In this document: piece by piece, positions 1 to 11,273 of the stretch
Layout of the letters: each line of letters opens with the position of its first letter
Position numbering within the stretch: position 1 is the stretch's first letter
Source: Hyphococcus sp.
GTDB lineage: Bacteria; Pseudomonadota; Alphaproteobacteria; Caulobacterales; Parvularculaceae
Length of the DNA: 47,276 bases
NCBI GenBank assembly: GCA_021776375.1
Contig: JAJFGA010000026.1
Coordinates: 1 to 47,276, forward strand
Direction: 5' to 3'
Made by a program: the position numbers and the translations under genes
Notes under the pieces: model-generated
The model's database searches: none
The model's input: only the letters and a program-made list of their open reading frames with translations
What the model was told of the DNA's origin: nothing

Positions 1-1
1 C

Positions 2-2305
<2,304 letters not shown>

Positions 2306-2310
2306 TAGAT

Positions 2311-3363
2311 TCAACCGTCTTCCATTGCTTTTAAGAGTGCGTCGACCTCATCGTTGTTTGACACTGCGTTGTCGTTTGCCGCTGGCGTGGTCTCGTTTAG
2401 GCCATATCGGCTAACTTCAAAGCCGTAAGTCTCCAACAACGCTGGCACGGAATATTCATCGCCGACTAGGTGCCCTGCGCCGACGGCGATGAATGCGTTG
2501 CCGCTTCCATCTTTCATGACGGCGGCAATCTCCGCCGCCCATGCTTTGTTGCGCTCAACAATCAGGCGCTGGAACACCTCCGGGACTTTTTTACGCATTG
2601 AGGTGTTCATCTCCTCGTCAATAAAACAGGCGTCGCCCGCGCGCCAAGCGGTAAAAAGCCTGTCAAAGGCCACAACTTCGGCATCCCAATCGTTGATTGT
2701 CCGGACGAGAAGCGCCTTTTCAACTTTTGGCTCAAGGCCGGTGAAGAGCTCCAGTTGCTGTTCGAGTGTTTCAAAAAATCGAACTTCCTTACCGAGCGTG
2801 CGGGCCTCGGCGAGGAGGACACTATCGACGCCGGATCCGGGATCAAACCCTTGCTGCACAATAAGTTGCACGCTCAGCGTTAAAAATGCCTGCCATGGAC
2901 GCATTGGGTTTATTGCGGCAAAATGTAATTTCAACGATTTAGCAATTTCTTGCAGCTTGTGAGCATCGTCTGGTTCAAGTATGTCCGAGAGTAGCGTGCC
3001 CGGCGGGTTAAACCCTTGGGTCATCATTATGCGGACCGTGGTCGACTGAGCGCCTGGCGCATCGGCCTCGACCTCAAAATAAACGATATCGGCACGCCGA
3101 AACGCGTCATCGAGCGCCACCCCGCGCCATTGGAGATCGGGCGGAAGTATGTGAAAAGTCCCCAATAGGATGAATTCAGAGTCAGCATCCGTGATGCGCC
3201 ACATTGCCGGTGATGCTTGAGTGGGCGACTGTTCGTTTAATTCAACGTTCTGTGCAATGTTTTTCGGCTGTGCTCCAGCTGGCTGTATAAGGAAGCTGAG
3301 ACTGACGACAAACACAGCCATGGTGGCCATATTCGCTCTTATACGGAGTATCGAGTTTAGCAT
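2311..3363 (-). CDS. TraB/GumN family protein, exported
   Basis: A 350-residue protein with an N-terminal hydrophobic signal segment (residues about 12-31, ending PAGAQ) and the TraB/GumN fold signature: LLGTFHILPP near residue 67 and a C-terminal AVGAGHLVGDEYSVPALLE. The paired GTxH and GxxH motifs are the conserved histidines of this family, which is distantly related to Tiki-type metalloproteases. The cellular role of bacterial members is not established. Met12 or Met15 are alternative starts that still keep the hydrophobic core. It converges on gyrB with a 5 bp gap and no clear terminator between them. Confidence 0.85.
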   Translation of the reverse strand: MLNSILRIRANMATMAVFVVSLSFLIQPAGAQPKNIAQNVELNEQSPTQASPAMWRITDADSEFILLGTFHILPPDLQWRGVALDDAFRRADIVYFEVEADAPGAQSTTVRIMMTQGFNPPGTLLSDILEPDDAHKLQEIAKSLKLHFAAINPMRPWQAFLTLSVQLIVQQGFDPGSGVDSVLLAEARTLGKEVRFFETLEQQLELFTGLEPKVEKALLVRTINDWDAEVVAFDRLFTAWRAGDACFIDEEMNTSMRKKVPEVFQRLIVERNKAWAAEIAAVMKDGSGNAFIAVGAGHLVGDEYSVPALLETYGFEVSRYGLNETTPAANDNAVSNNDEVDALLKAMEDG

Positions 3364-3747
3364 GGGGTTCCTTGAGGGCAGTTTGAGTAAAGCTGAGATC
3401 CCTGTGGCGGCGCATATTTATCACATCACGGCGAATCTTGTCCAATTCTGCAGGAGTGATGCGGCAAGTTGTGTAGCCGGCATTGTAGGCCGTCATTGTG
3501 GCGTAAGATTGGTTTATGCCTGTGGTGACAAAGTGGTAACATAGTGGGTGGCCCTAAAGGCTGTAACCGTTATTTCCGGTTCAAAAGATGGCCGAGATGC
3601 CGCGTCCAGCAGATGGGCCTGCAGGCCGCAGTGACTCAATGAGAGGGACAGGCTTGCTTGCTGGCATTGGCTTCTTGTTTCGGGAAATGGCTTGAAGATT
3701 TTGGCCGGCGGGGTAATAACCGCCGCAAAAAGATCGTCGAAAACCCC
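3364..3747. other. Intergenic region before tRNA-Arg
   Basis: This 384-base stretch lies between the TraB/GumN gene and tRNA-Arg. I see no convincing gene. A small minus-strand frame (3242-3496) overlaps the TraB start and has no recognisable domain. A GC-rich hairpin near 3704-3728 has no T-run on its 3' side in either orientation, so it does not look like a terminator. Confidence 0.4.
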
Positions 3748-3824
3748 GGTCCCGTAGCTCAGCTGGATAGAGCGCACGCCTCCGAAGCGTGAGGTCACAG
3801 GTTCGAATCCTGTCGGGACCGCCA
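3748..3824 (+). tRNA. tRNA-Arg (anticodon CCG)
   Basis: A 77-nt cloverleaf reads directly from the sequence. The acceptor arms are GGTCCCG (3748-3754) and CGGGACC (3814-3820), followed by G and an encoded CCA (3822-3824). The D stem is GCTC/GAGC. The anticodon stem is CACGC/GCGTG with loop CTCCGAA, giving anticodon CCG, which reads arginine codon CGG. The T arm is ACAGG-TTCGAAT-CCTGT. I see no duplicate of its 3' end downstream that would mark an integrated element. Confidence 0.96.
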
Positions 3825-4282
3825 TTCCGGCATTAAACTGTGAACTGCCCTGCGAGTTGTGTGAGCAGCTCGCCTGCTACAGTCTCGACAATAGCATCTT
3901 TCGGCCTTGCTCTCGTTCTCAACTCCCTTCAAGGATGACGCTGAGCCAAAAACGCTCCCTTAGCAAAGCGCCGAAACTGCCTCGAAGGCTCTGACGGTGT
4001 ACTCAGTAAATGAGGGAGCGAGGCATCGTATTGTAGGCTCTCATGACCACGTCCTCTAAATCGCCCGTTATGCACATAACGGCTTGAAAAAAGGACGCAT
4101 TTGACTCTATTAATATCATATTCATAGACGTGATATAAATATCACTTAACGTTTAAAAGCTCGGGTTACTGCATCGTCTCATTGTCATAAGCATCTTTTC
4201 AATGAAACATTGCGGCGGGAAAATCCGTTCAGTTGCCGCACTTTGTGCGAGAGCAACGAAATCGACGCTGGGAGGGTCAAGA
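3825..4282. other. Intergenic region, tRNA-Arg to TonB receptor
   Basis: A 458-base region with no supported gene. It holds a widely spaced inverted repeat, CGCTCCCT at 3953-3960 and AGGGAGCG at 4013-4020. From about 4100 it is AT-rich, with a dyad at 4130-4145 listed separately. A TTGACT at 4101 has no well-placed -10 partner, so I do not call a promoter. Confidence 0.4.
4130..4145. promoter_or_regulatory. 16-bp palindrome, candidate operator of the TonB receptor gene
   Basis: GTGATAT-AA-ATATCAC is a perfect inverted repeat with 7-bp arms and a 2-bp centre. A further ATATCAT half-site lies just upstream at about 4113-4119. It sits about 140 bp before the receptor start, in AT-rich DNA, as expected for a dimeric regulator. 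The regulator is unknown. Confidence 0.4.
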
Positions 4283-6757
4283 ATGAATAACCTGAAGAAA
4301 ATCGTATGCGGCACTGCATCCGTAATTGCTGTCGCGGTTGCGTCGAGCGCTGCGCTTGCTGCAGACGTCATCGTCGTCACCGCCACTAAGCGCGCGACAA
4401 CGCTGCAGGAAACACCGGTCGCGGTTAGTGTTATTGGCGCTGACGATCTAAAAGATTCGCAGATACGCGATGTTCGAGATCTGCAGCTTCTGGCGCCGTC
4501 GCTAACCGTCGTACAACAGCAAACATCATCCAATACAGTCTTTTCTATTCGGGGCATCGGCACATCGGGCAACAATGCCGGGCTAGAGCCGTCAGTCGGT
4601 GTTTTTGTCGATGGCGTTTACCGTTCGCGCCAAGGCGCCGCGATCAACGATTTTCCGACGGTGGAGCGTATCGAGGTTTTGCGCGGCCCGCAAAGTACAC
4701 TCTATGGTCGCAACACGCCTGCTGGTGTTATCAGCATCATCACCCAAAAACCGGAATTTGAAGTTGGGGCCGATGCAGAAGTCACTTATGGAAATTACAA
4801 CAACGTTATCATGAAAGGCAGCGTGACTGGGCCAATAAGTGAGAACATCGCAGTCCGTTTATCTGGCAACGTTAACAAGCGTGATGGCTTTATCGATAAT
4901 GTGACCACTGGCGAAGATGTTAACGGTCGAGATCGCTGGGCTCTTCGCGGACAGCTGTTAATTGAACCGTCGGACAGCGTCTCTATTCGGATTATAGGCG
5001 ATTACAGCGCGCTTGATGAAGAATGTTGTGCGGCGCCGTTCTTTGTGAATAATCCGACGAATGCTTTCGTTCTTGGCACCTTGCTCGGCGCCAATATTTT
5101 GCCGGCGACGCCGTTTGAACGTGAAGTGGCGTTTGATGGCGGTTTGCGCACTGACCAGGAAATATTTGGATTTTCCGGCGAAGTGAATATCGATCTGGGC
5201 TATGCTGAGCTGACATCAATCACTGCCTATCGTGATTTTGCTGAAACTTCAGATATCGATGCTGACTTTGTTGATATTGAGCTTTCCAGAAATAATCTAA
5301 GCTCAGACGCTTACAACACTTTCACACAGGAGTTGCGTCTTGCATCCACCGGCGACAATCGCCTCGACTGGATGTTCGGCGCCTTCTACTTTAATCAGAA
5401 TCTGATGCATGACCGGAACTCGCCTTTTGGCGCCTTCCTGCGACCGTTTGCTGATATCGCCTCTGGCAACAATATCACTACCCTTGAAACTATCCTGGGA
5501 GCCTTTCCAGGCGGCCCCGCGCCCGGTGATTTCTTGGCCGCTGGCAATGGTCTGCAACAGGAACTGTTTACGCAAGACGATGAAAGTATAGCTGTTTTCG
5601 GTACTCTTGATTATCATCTCTCCGACAGCCTAACGGTAACGGGTGGTATCCGCTGGGAATCGGAAACCAAGGACGTCATCAGCGATGTAGTTACAGCGGG
5701 CCCGTTCCTGGCGCTTGATTTGACTAACATCCCTCAACTGGGATTTGTGCCAGCAGGTATTCCTGATGATCCGATGACGGCATTCGACGAGTCGACAATA
5801 ACCATACCGGTCGGCGCCTTTGCAGGGCTTTCACCATTTCAGTTCTTTCCCAATCCTTTCGTGAACTTCGGCGCCTCGCGTACTGATGACAAAACTTCAT
5901 ACCTCGGTCGGATCGCCTATGATGTGAGCGATAATCTCAACATCTATGGCAGTTACTCGACTGGCTTTAAATCCGGCGGATTTAACTTGTCTGCTGGCTC
6001 ATCCGTATCCACTGCTGACTTTGCGCCGGAGACGACAAGATCGTTTGAAATCGGCGCCAAAAGCAGCCTCTATGATGGGAGGATGACCGTAAACGTCGCA
6101 TTGTTCGACCAGAAAGTGACAGATTTCCAGGCGAATATTTTTAATGGCACATCTTTCGACCTGACCAATGCTGGTGAGAGAAAAATAAAAGGGTTTGAAT
6201 TTGAAACCGTAGTTACTCCTCATGAGAATTTTATTCTTACTGGCGCAGTAACCTATCTTGATGCCGATTTTACGGATTTCGTAAGGGGATCTTGCGTCAG
6301 CTCCGGCTTTATTGACGACACCAATATCCCGCCTGAATTGCTGACATGTTCGCCAACTGTATCGGGTGCTGCAAATCCGGCATTTACAAACACCCGTGAC
6401 TTCAGTGGGGAACCAGACTTGGGCGTCCCCAAAGTGAGTGCAGTGACCACGGCGACCTGGATAGTGCCCATGGGCACTTTGGAAGGTTATGTCCGTGGCG
6501 AGTATCAATATGGCGGTAAATTTAATGCCGGCGGCGACCAGAATCCTTTGAAACTTGTGTCGTCTCAAAGCATGCTTAACGCCAGCGTCGGCATCAGCAA
6601 CCCAGACCAAGGCTGGCAACTCGTTGGCTGGATTAAAAACATCACTGATGAAGAATTTGCCCAAGGCATTTTCGACTCGGTGGCGCAACCGGGCAGCCTT
6701 AACGGCTATCCGAATGATCCGCGCACCTATGGAGCGACTGTACGGCTCAGCTTCTAG
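4283..6757 (+). CDS. TonB-dependent outer-membrane receptor
   Basis: An 824-residue outer-membrane transporter that would import a ligand using TonB energy. The start at 4283 is preceded by GGGAGG and gives a clean signal peptide (MNNLKKIVCGTASVIAVAVA, cleaved after about ALAA). A TonB-box-like DVIVVTATK follows at once, then a plug domain (ETPVAVSVI; IRGIGTSGNNAGLEPSVGVF; VERIEVLRGPQSTLYGRNTP) and a long beta-barrel with a typical C-terminal strand (TYGATVRLSF). The substrate cannot be read from sequence. Frame-open codons upstream of 4283 lack a ribosome site and are probably untranslated. It is followed by its own terminator, so it may be a separate unit from the ethanolamine-type operon. 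Confidence 0.93.
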   Translation: MNNLKKIVCGTASVIAVAVASSAALAADVIVVTATKRATTLQETPVAVSVIGADDLKDSQIRDVRDLQLLAPSLTVVQQQTSSNTVFSIRGIGTSGNNAGLEPSVGVFVDGVYRSRQGAAINDFPTVERIEVLRGPQSTLYGRNTPAGVISIITQKPEFEVGADAEVTYGNYNNVIMKGSVTGPISENIAVRLSGNVNKRDGFIDNVTTGEDVNGRDRWALRGQLLIEPSDSVSIRIIGDYSALDEECCAAPFFVNNPTNAFVLGTLLGANILPATPFEREVAFDGGLRTDQEIFGFSGEVNIDLGYAELTSITAYRDFAETSDIDADFVDIELSRNNLSSDAYNTFTQELRLASTGDNRLDWMFGAFYFNQNLMHDRNSPFGAFLRPFADIASGNNITTLETILGAFPGGPAPGDFLAAGNGLQQELFTQDDESIAVFGTLDYHLSDSLTVTGGIRWESETKDVISDVVTAGPFLALDLTNIPQLGFVPAGIPDDPMTAFDESTITIPVGAFAGLSPFQFFPNPFVNFGASRTDDKTSYLGRIAYDVSDNLNIYGSYSTGFKSGGFNLSAGSSVSTADFAPETTRSFEIGAKSSLYDGRMTVNVALFDQKVTDFQANIFNGTSFDLTNAGERKIKGFEFETVVTPHENFILTGAVTYLDADFTDFVRGSCVSSGFIDDTNIPPELLTCSPTVSGAANPAFTNTRDFSGEPDLGVPKVSAVTTATWIVPMGTLEGYVRGEYQYGGKFNAGGDQNPLKLVSSQSMLNASVGISNPDQGWQLVGWIKNITDEEFAQGIFDSVAQPGSLNGYPNDPRTYGATVRLSF

Positions 6758-6824
6758 GAGTTGTTCTGCCCCTGTAGAATTGTCTGTAGGGGAAAGTCGC
6801 TTGTTGCTTATTTTGACAATATTA

Positions 6825-6852
6825 AGGCCGCGCCAACTGGTGCGGCCTTTTT
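6825..6852 (+). terminator. Rho-independent terminator after the TonB receptor
   Basis: AGGCCGCGCC (6825-6834), loop AACT, then GGTGCGGCCT (6839-6848) form a 10-bp stem with one G-T wobble, followed by a T-run. It lies 68 bp after the receptor stop codon. Confidence 0.85.
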
Positions 6853-6980
6853 CTGTAGGTAGCGTTACGCCGATACTCAGTGTTTTTCCCGGGCTTGTTG
6901 CGACACATGTAATAACCGTGTGACGCGATTAGCAATCACCGTTAGGGTTGTCATGACTGGCAGCCAACACAGGTGAATAC

Positions 6981-8489
6981 ATGTCGGAAAATACAAAAGG
7001 TGGCGTTGTCTATGCGCGGCCTGATGAGGGGTATTTCGAAAGGCGCGGCCTGAAACGCTATGCCGGCGTATGGTCGCTTTGGGCGCTGGGTGTTGGCGCC
7101 GTAATTTCGGGGCATTTTTCGGGATGGAATCTCGGTCTCGGCGTCGGTGGTTGGGGCGGAATGTTCATTGCCACAATCATCATTATGACGATGTATCTGG
7201 GGCTGACATTTTCCATTGCGGAAATGAGCCCGGCCTTACCGCATACGGGCGGCGCTTATTCTTTCGCCAGAACCGCCATGGGCCCCTGGGGTGGATTTGT
7301 GACAGGGTTGGCAGAGAATGTTGAGTTCGTTCTCACGCCTGCGGTGATCGTGTTTTTTATCTCGTCTTATCTCTCCGGAATATTTGAAACACCAGACAAT
7401 GTGTTGCCTGTTTATTGGTTTTTAGGATACGCGGTGTTCGTGACACTGAATATCGTTGGCGTTGAGTTATCCTTTCGTGTGTCCTTGCTCGTCACTCTAG
7501 CGGCGCTGACCTGTCTGATTGTGTTTTGGGTTTCCGCCGCTTCGAATATTGATTTCAACGCATGGGCGCTCGATATTGGCGCGGACGGTGAAAAGCTGGA
7601 GGGCGGCGGTGGCCCGTTCCTGCCGTTTGGGTTTTCCGGCGCGCTCGCGGCGCTACCTTTTGCGGTCTGGTTGTTTCTGGCGATAGAACAATTACCGCTG
7701 GCGGCGGAGGAATCGGTTGACCCTAAACGCGATATGCCGCGCGGGATTATCGCAGGCATGGTAACGCTCATCATTTCTGCGTTCGCAATATTATTCCTTA
7801 ACGCCAGCGTCATCGGCGTTGGCTCCCACGCGCTCGGTCAATCGGGAGAGCCTTTGTTGGATGGCTTCCGCGCCATCTATGGCGGCAGCACCGCCAAACT
7901 GCTCGCCCTGGTAGCGGTCATCGGCTTGGTTGCGTCTTTCCACACGATTATTTTCGCCAAAGGCAGGCAGATTTATTCTCTTTCTCGCGCCGGATATTTT
8001 CCGCAATTTTTATCGCTTACCCATGGCTCGCGCAAAACGCCCTATGTAGCGATGATTTTTGGCTCGGCAGTCGGCCTCACTGTAATGATGACGGTATGGC
8101 TTCTGGCTGGCGCCGCGCGCGGGGAAAGCATCATCGGTGGAACATTGTTAAACATGGCTGTTTTCGGCGCGATGTTTTCTTACGTTTTGCAGGCGGCCTC
8201 GTTCCTGCTGCTCCGCAAAAACATGCCGTCAATTGAACGGCCTTTTCGCAGCCCGCTCGGGCCGCCTGGCGCATGGACGACAATAGTCATCGCTCTGCTT
8301 ACATTGTATTACCAGCTCAGCGATCCCACCTACCGCGCCGGCGTCTTTGCTGTTGCCGGGTGGTTCGCGGTCGGGATCGTCTATTTTGCCGCCCATGGCA
8401 GACGCCACCTTGTCTTGTCGCCTGAAGAACAATTCGCAATGGATCAGCGGACAATATCAAAACAATCTAACCACGGACAAAAAATCTGA
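6981..8489 (+). CDS. APC-family permease, ethanolamine-permease type
   Basis: A 502-residue inner-membrane transporter with about 12 hydrophobic segments. It resembles the ethanolamine permease branch of the amino acid/polyamine/organocation superfamily. Useful stretches are GVGAVISGHFSGWNLGLGVG in helix 1, ALPHTGGAYSFARTAMGPWG, and FLAIEQLPLAAEESVDPKRD before the centre of the protein. The ribosome site CAGGTG lies 7 bp before ATG. Its stop overlaps the next gene by one base (TGATG), so translation of the two is probably coupled. The substrate assignment to ethanolamine rests on family resemblance and on the partner genes; another small amine or amino alcohol is possible. Confidence 0.82.
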   Translation: MSENTKGGVVYARPDEGYFERRGLKRYAGVWSLWALGVGAVISGHFSGWNLGLGVGGWGGMFIATIIIMTMYLGLTFSIAEMSPALPHTGGAYSFARTAMGPWGGFVTGLAENVEFVLTPAVIVFFISSYLSGIFETPDNVLPVYWFLGYAVFVTLNIVGVELSFRVSLLVTLAALTCLIVFWVSAASNIDFNAWALDIGADGEKLEGGGGPFLPFGFSGALAALPFAVWLFLAIEQLPLAAEESVDPKRDMPRGIIAGMVTLIISAFAILFLNASVIGVGSHALGQSGEPLLDGFRAIYGGSTAKLLALVAVIGLVASFHTIIFAKGRQIYSLSRAGYFPQFLSLTHGSRKTPYVAMIFGSAVGLTVMMTVWLLAGAARGESIIGGTLLNMAVFGAMFSYVLQAASFLLLRKNMPSIERPFRSPLGPPGAWTTIVIALLTLYYQLSDPTYRAGVFAVAGWFAVGIVYFAAHGRRHLVLSPEEQFAMDQRTISKQSNHGQKI

Positions 8490-9856
8490 TGAAGGGTCTG
8501 CTTTCTCTGGATGAATTGCGAGATGAAGTTCGCAAAGAGCGCATCGATACAGTTCTCGTTTGCTTTCCGGATATGCAAGGCCGGCTGATGGGCAAGCGGT
8601 TTCATGCGGAATTCTTTATCGATGGCGCGCATGAGGAAACCCATGCATGCGATTATCTTCTCGCCAATGATATGGAAATGGAGCTTGTGCCCGGCTATGA
8701 GGCGACGGGTTGGGACAAGGGCTATGGTGATTTTATTTTAAAGCCCGACCTTTCCACGCTCCGCATCACGCCCTGGCTCGAGGGAACGGCGCTGGTCCTT
8801 TGCGACATTCTGGATCACTCCGGCAAGCCGGCGCCGATCAGTCCACGCGCAATGCTCAAAAGCCAACTTGCGCGGCTGGAAGTGATGGGCATGACGGCGA
8901 TGACTGCTTCTGAACTTGAATTTTATTTATTTCATGAAACTTATGGATCCGCTACGGATAAGCATTTTCAAGACTTGAAACCAAGCGGCGCCTTCATTGA
9001 AGACTATCATATCCTGCAAACATCTAAAGAAGAGCTCGTGCTGCGCGCGATGCGTAATGGTATGCAAGGCGCCGGTATTCCGGTTGAAAATTCAAAAGGC
9101 GAGTGGGGCCCCGGGCAACAAGAGTTGAATGTCCGCTATGCGGATGCGCTGACCATGGCCGACCGCCATGTCATCATGAAGAACGGCATGAAAGAAATCG
9201 CCCACAGTCACGAACGGGCTATCACCTTTATGGCAAAGTGGAAGCATGAGCTTGCCGGCAATAGTTGTCATATTCACTTGTCGCTGTGGGACAAGGCCGG
9301 TAAGAAGCCGTTGTTTTTTGACGAAACCGCCGAATATGGAATGTCGCAATTGGTGCGGCAATTTATGGCGGGGCTGTTGGCCCATGGCGAAGAAATCACA
9401 TTTTTTCTGGCGCCGTTCATCAACTCCTATAAACGGTTTCAGGCGGGGACGTTTGCGCCAACGCGTCTGGTGTGGTCGCGCGACAACCGCACGGCTGGCT
9501 TTCGTTTATGCGGCGAAGCGACAAAGGCAATTCGCTGCGAATGCAGGGTGGGTGGTGGCGATCTCAACCCATATCTGGCGAAAGCAGCGCTCCTCGCCGC
9601 CGGGATTGACGGCATTGAAAAGAAAATGACTTTGGCGCCGGGCTTTGTCGGCGACGCCTATGCAGATGACAGTCTGCGCGCCGTGCCCGCAACATTGCGC
9701 GCCGCGATCGAGGCGCTTGACCAGTCGGAAATGTTGCGCGCTGCTTTTGGGGATGGGGTGATTAATCACTATGTGCATGCAGCGCGATGGGAGCAGTCCG
9801 AGTATGATCGCTGCGTCACGGATTGGGAATTGAAGCGTGGATTTGAACGCTCATAA
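8489..9856 (+). CDS. Glutamine-synthetase-like gamma-glutamyl-amine ligase
   Basis: A 455-residue member of the glutamine synthetase superfamily. These enzymes join glutamate to ammonia or an amine using ATP. It has the N-terminal beta-grasp region (VCFPDMQGRLMGKRF), the catalytic-domain SELEFYLF, GPGQQELNVRYADALTMADR, GNSCHIHLSLWD, and the ATP/glutamate region RLVWSRDNRTAGFRLCGEA followed by ECRVGGGDLNPYLA. Its place in an operon with an amine permease and two dehydrogenases argues for a catabolic gamma-glutamyl ligase (PuuA, IpuC or GlnA4-like) rather than ammonia assimilation. The amine is inferred to be ethanolamine. Coupled by a 1-bp overlap to the permease. Confidence 0.85.
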   Translation: MKGLLSLDELRDEVRKERIDTVLVCFPDMQGRLMGKRFHAEFFIDGAHEETHACDYLLANDMEMELVPGYEATGWDKGYGDFILKPDLSTLRITPWLEGTALVLCDILDHSGKPAPISPRAMLKSQLARLEVMGMTAMTASELEFYLFHETYGSATDKHFQDLKPSGAFIEDYHILQTSKEELVLRAMRNGMQGAGIPVENSKGEWGPGQQELNVRYADALTMADRHVIMKNGMKEIAHSHERAITFMAKWKHELAGNSCHIHLSLWDKAGKKPLFFDETAEYGMSQLVRQFMAGLLAHGEEITFFLAPFINSYKRFQAGTFAPTRLVWSRDNRTAGFRLCGEATKAIRCECRVGGGDLNPYLAKAALLAAGIDGIEKKMTLAPGFVGDAYADDSLRAVPATLRAAIEALDQSEMLRAAFGDGVINHYVHAARWEQSEYDRCVTDWELKRGFERS

Positions 9857-9868
9857 CGGGCGAACGGC

Positions 9869-11260
9869 ATGACTGAAATGACGCGATGCATATCGCCGAT
9901 TGACGGCTCGGTATATCTTGAACGACCGGTTGCGACGGCCAAGGATATCGAAGAGGCGCTCGGCGCGGCGCGTATTGCGCAAGCCGGTTGGTCTGCCCTT
10001 TCTATCGCGGAGCGCGCGCAATATTGCACTTCTATTGTCGATAATGTGCTGGCCATGGAAGCAGATATTACGCCCGAGCTTGCATGGCAGATGGGACGCC
10101 CTGTGCGGTTCGGCGCCGGAGAGTTGCGCGGCTTTGAGGAGCGTGCACGCTACATGATCGAGATCGCCGAGGAGGCGCTGGCGCCGACTGAACCCACGCC
10201 CACTGACGGCATCCGCCGTTTTATTCAACGCGTTCCCGTGGGCATGGTATTCATTATCGCCCCGTGGAATTACCCCTATCTCACCGCGGTAAACTCGCTG
10301 ATCCCGGCATTGATGGCGGGCAATACCGTCATTTTAAAACACGCCGCGCAAACCCTTGGCGTGGGTGAGCGGTTGCAGGCGGCGTGCGATAAAGCCGGCT
10401 TGCCAGAGGGCGTATTTAAAAATCTTTTCCTCACCCACGAGCAAGCAGCAGCGATGATTGCCAGCAACACAATCGACCAGGTGAATTTTACCGGCTCGGT
10501 CTCCGGTGGCAGGGCGGTTTCTGCGGCGGCGGCGAACACATTTATGGGGGTTGGGCTGGAGCTGGGAGGCAAGGACCCGGCTTATGTGCGAGAAGATGCA
10601 GACCTTGACCATGCGGTCGAGAACCTTGTCGATGGCGCATATTTCAATTCAGGCCAAAGTTGTTGCGGGATTGAGCGCATCTATGTGAGTGACAAAATCT
10701 ATCAAGATTTCATCGATGGTTTTATAGCGCTCACGCGGGCTTACATTTTAGGCAACCCGCTTGATGAGGCGACGACGCTTGGGCCGATGGCCAAGTCTGC
10801 GACGGCTGATTTTGTGCGTAGACAAATTAATTCTGCGGTTAGCTCCGGCGCACGTGCGTTGATCGATACGAAGGATTTCAAACTGGACGCGGCGGGCTCA
10901 GCCTATATGGCGCCGCAGGCGCTCATTGATGTCGATCATTCCATGGCGGTGATGATGGAAGAATCATTTGGGCCGGTCGTCGGCATCATGAAAGTGGGAG
11001 ACGATGATGAGACTGTTCGATTGATGAATGACAGCGCCTATGGGTTGAGTGCGTCTATTTGGACGGCGGATATGGATTGCGCGCAAATACTTGGCGGCCA
11101 GATAGAAACTGGAACCGTTTTCATGAACCGGTGTGACTATCTCGATCCGGCGCTCGCCTGGACCGGCGTTAAAAATACTGGACGCGGCGCGACGCTTTCA
11201 ACTATCGGATATAGCACGCTGACGCAGCCGAAATCATTTCATTTGAAATGCAAAATCTAA
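9869..11260 (+). CDS. NAD(P)-dependent aldehyde dehydrogenase
   Basis: A 463-residue aldehyde dehydrogenase. Motifs in order are the Rossmann/active-site lead PWNYPYL, the cofactor loop FTGSVSGGRAV, the general-base region GLELGGKDPAYV, the catalytic cysteine in FNSGQSCCGIERIYV, and EESFGPVVGIM near the C terminus. It starts 12 bp after the ligase. In the inferred pathway it would oxidise the gamma-glutamyl aldehyde to gamma-glutamylglycine. A role in oxidising another aldehyde made by the adjacent alcohol dehydrogenase is equally compatible with the sequence. Confidence 0.9.
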   Translation: MTEMTRCISPIDGSVYLERPVATAKDIEEALGAARIAQAGWSALSIAERAQYCTSIVDNVLAMEADITPELAWQMGRPVRFGAGELRGFEERARYMIEIAEEALAPTEPTPTDGIRRFIQRVPVGMVFIIAPWNYPYLTAVNSLIPALMAGNTVILKHAAQTLGVGERLQAACDKAGLPEGVFKNLFLTHEQAAAMIASNTIDQVNFTGSVSGGRAVSAAAANTFMGVGLELGGKDPAYVREDADLDHAVENLVDGAYFNSGQSCCGIERIYVSDKIYQDFIDGFIALTRAYILGNPLDEATTLGPMAKSATADFVRRQINSAVSSGARALIDTKDFKLDAAGSAYMAPQALIDVDHSMAVMMEESFGPVVGIMKVGDDDETVRLMNDSAYGLSASIWTADMDCAQILGGQIETGTVFMNRCDYLDPALAWTGVKNTGRGATLSTIGYSTLTQPKSFHLKCKI

Positions 11261-11273
11261 AGGGCGCCTGACC

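Noticed and set aside
3242-3496. 84-codon minus-strand frame overlapping the TraB/GumN start.
   Set aside because: No domain, no ribosome site and a large overlap with a well-supported gene. A real small upstream gene cannot be fully excluded.
3704-3728. GC-rich hairpin before tRNA-Arg, considered as a terminator.
   Set aside because: No T-run follows it on the correct side in either orientation.
3514-3825. Open frame on the minus strand across the tRNA-Arg gene (contains GFEPVTSRFGGVRSIQLSYG).
   Set aside because: This is the well-known false protein produced by translating the antisense of a tRNA gene.
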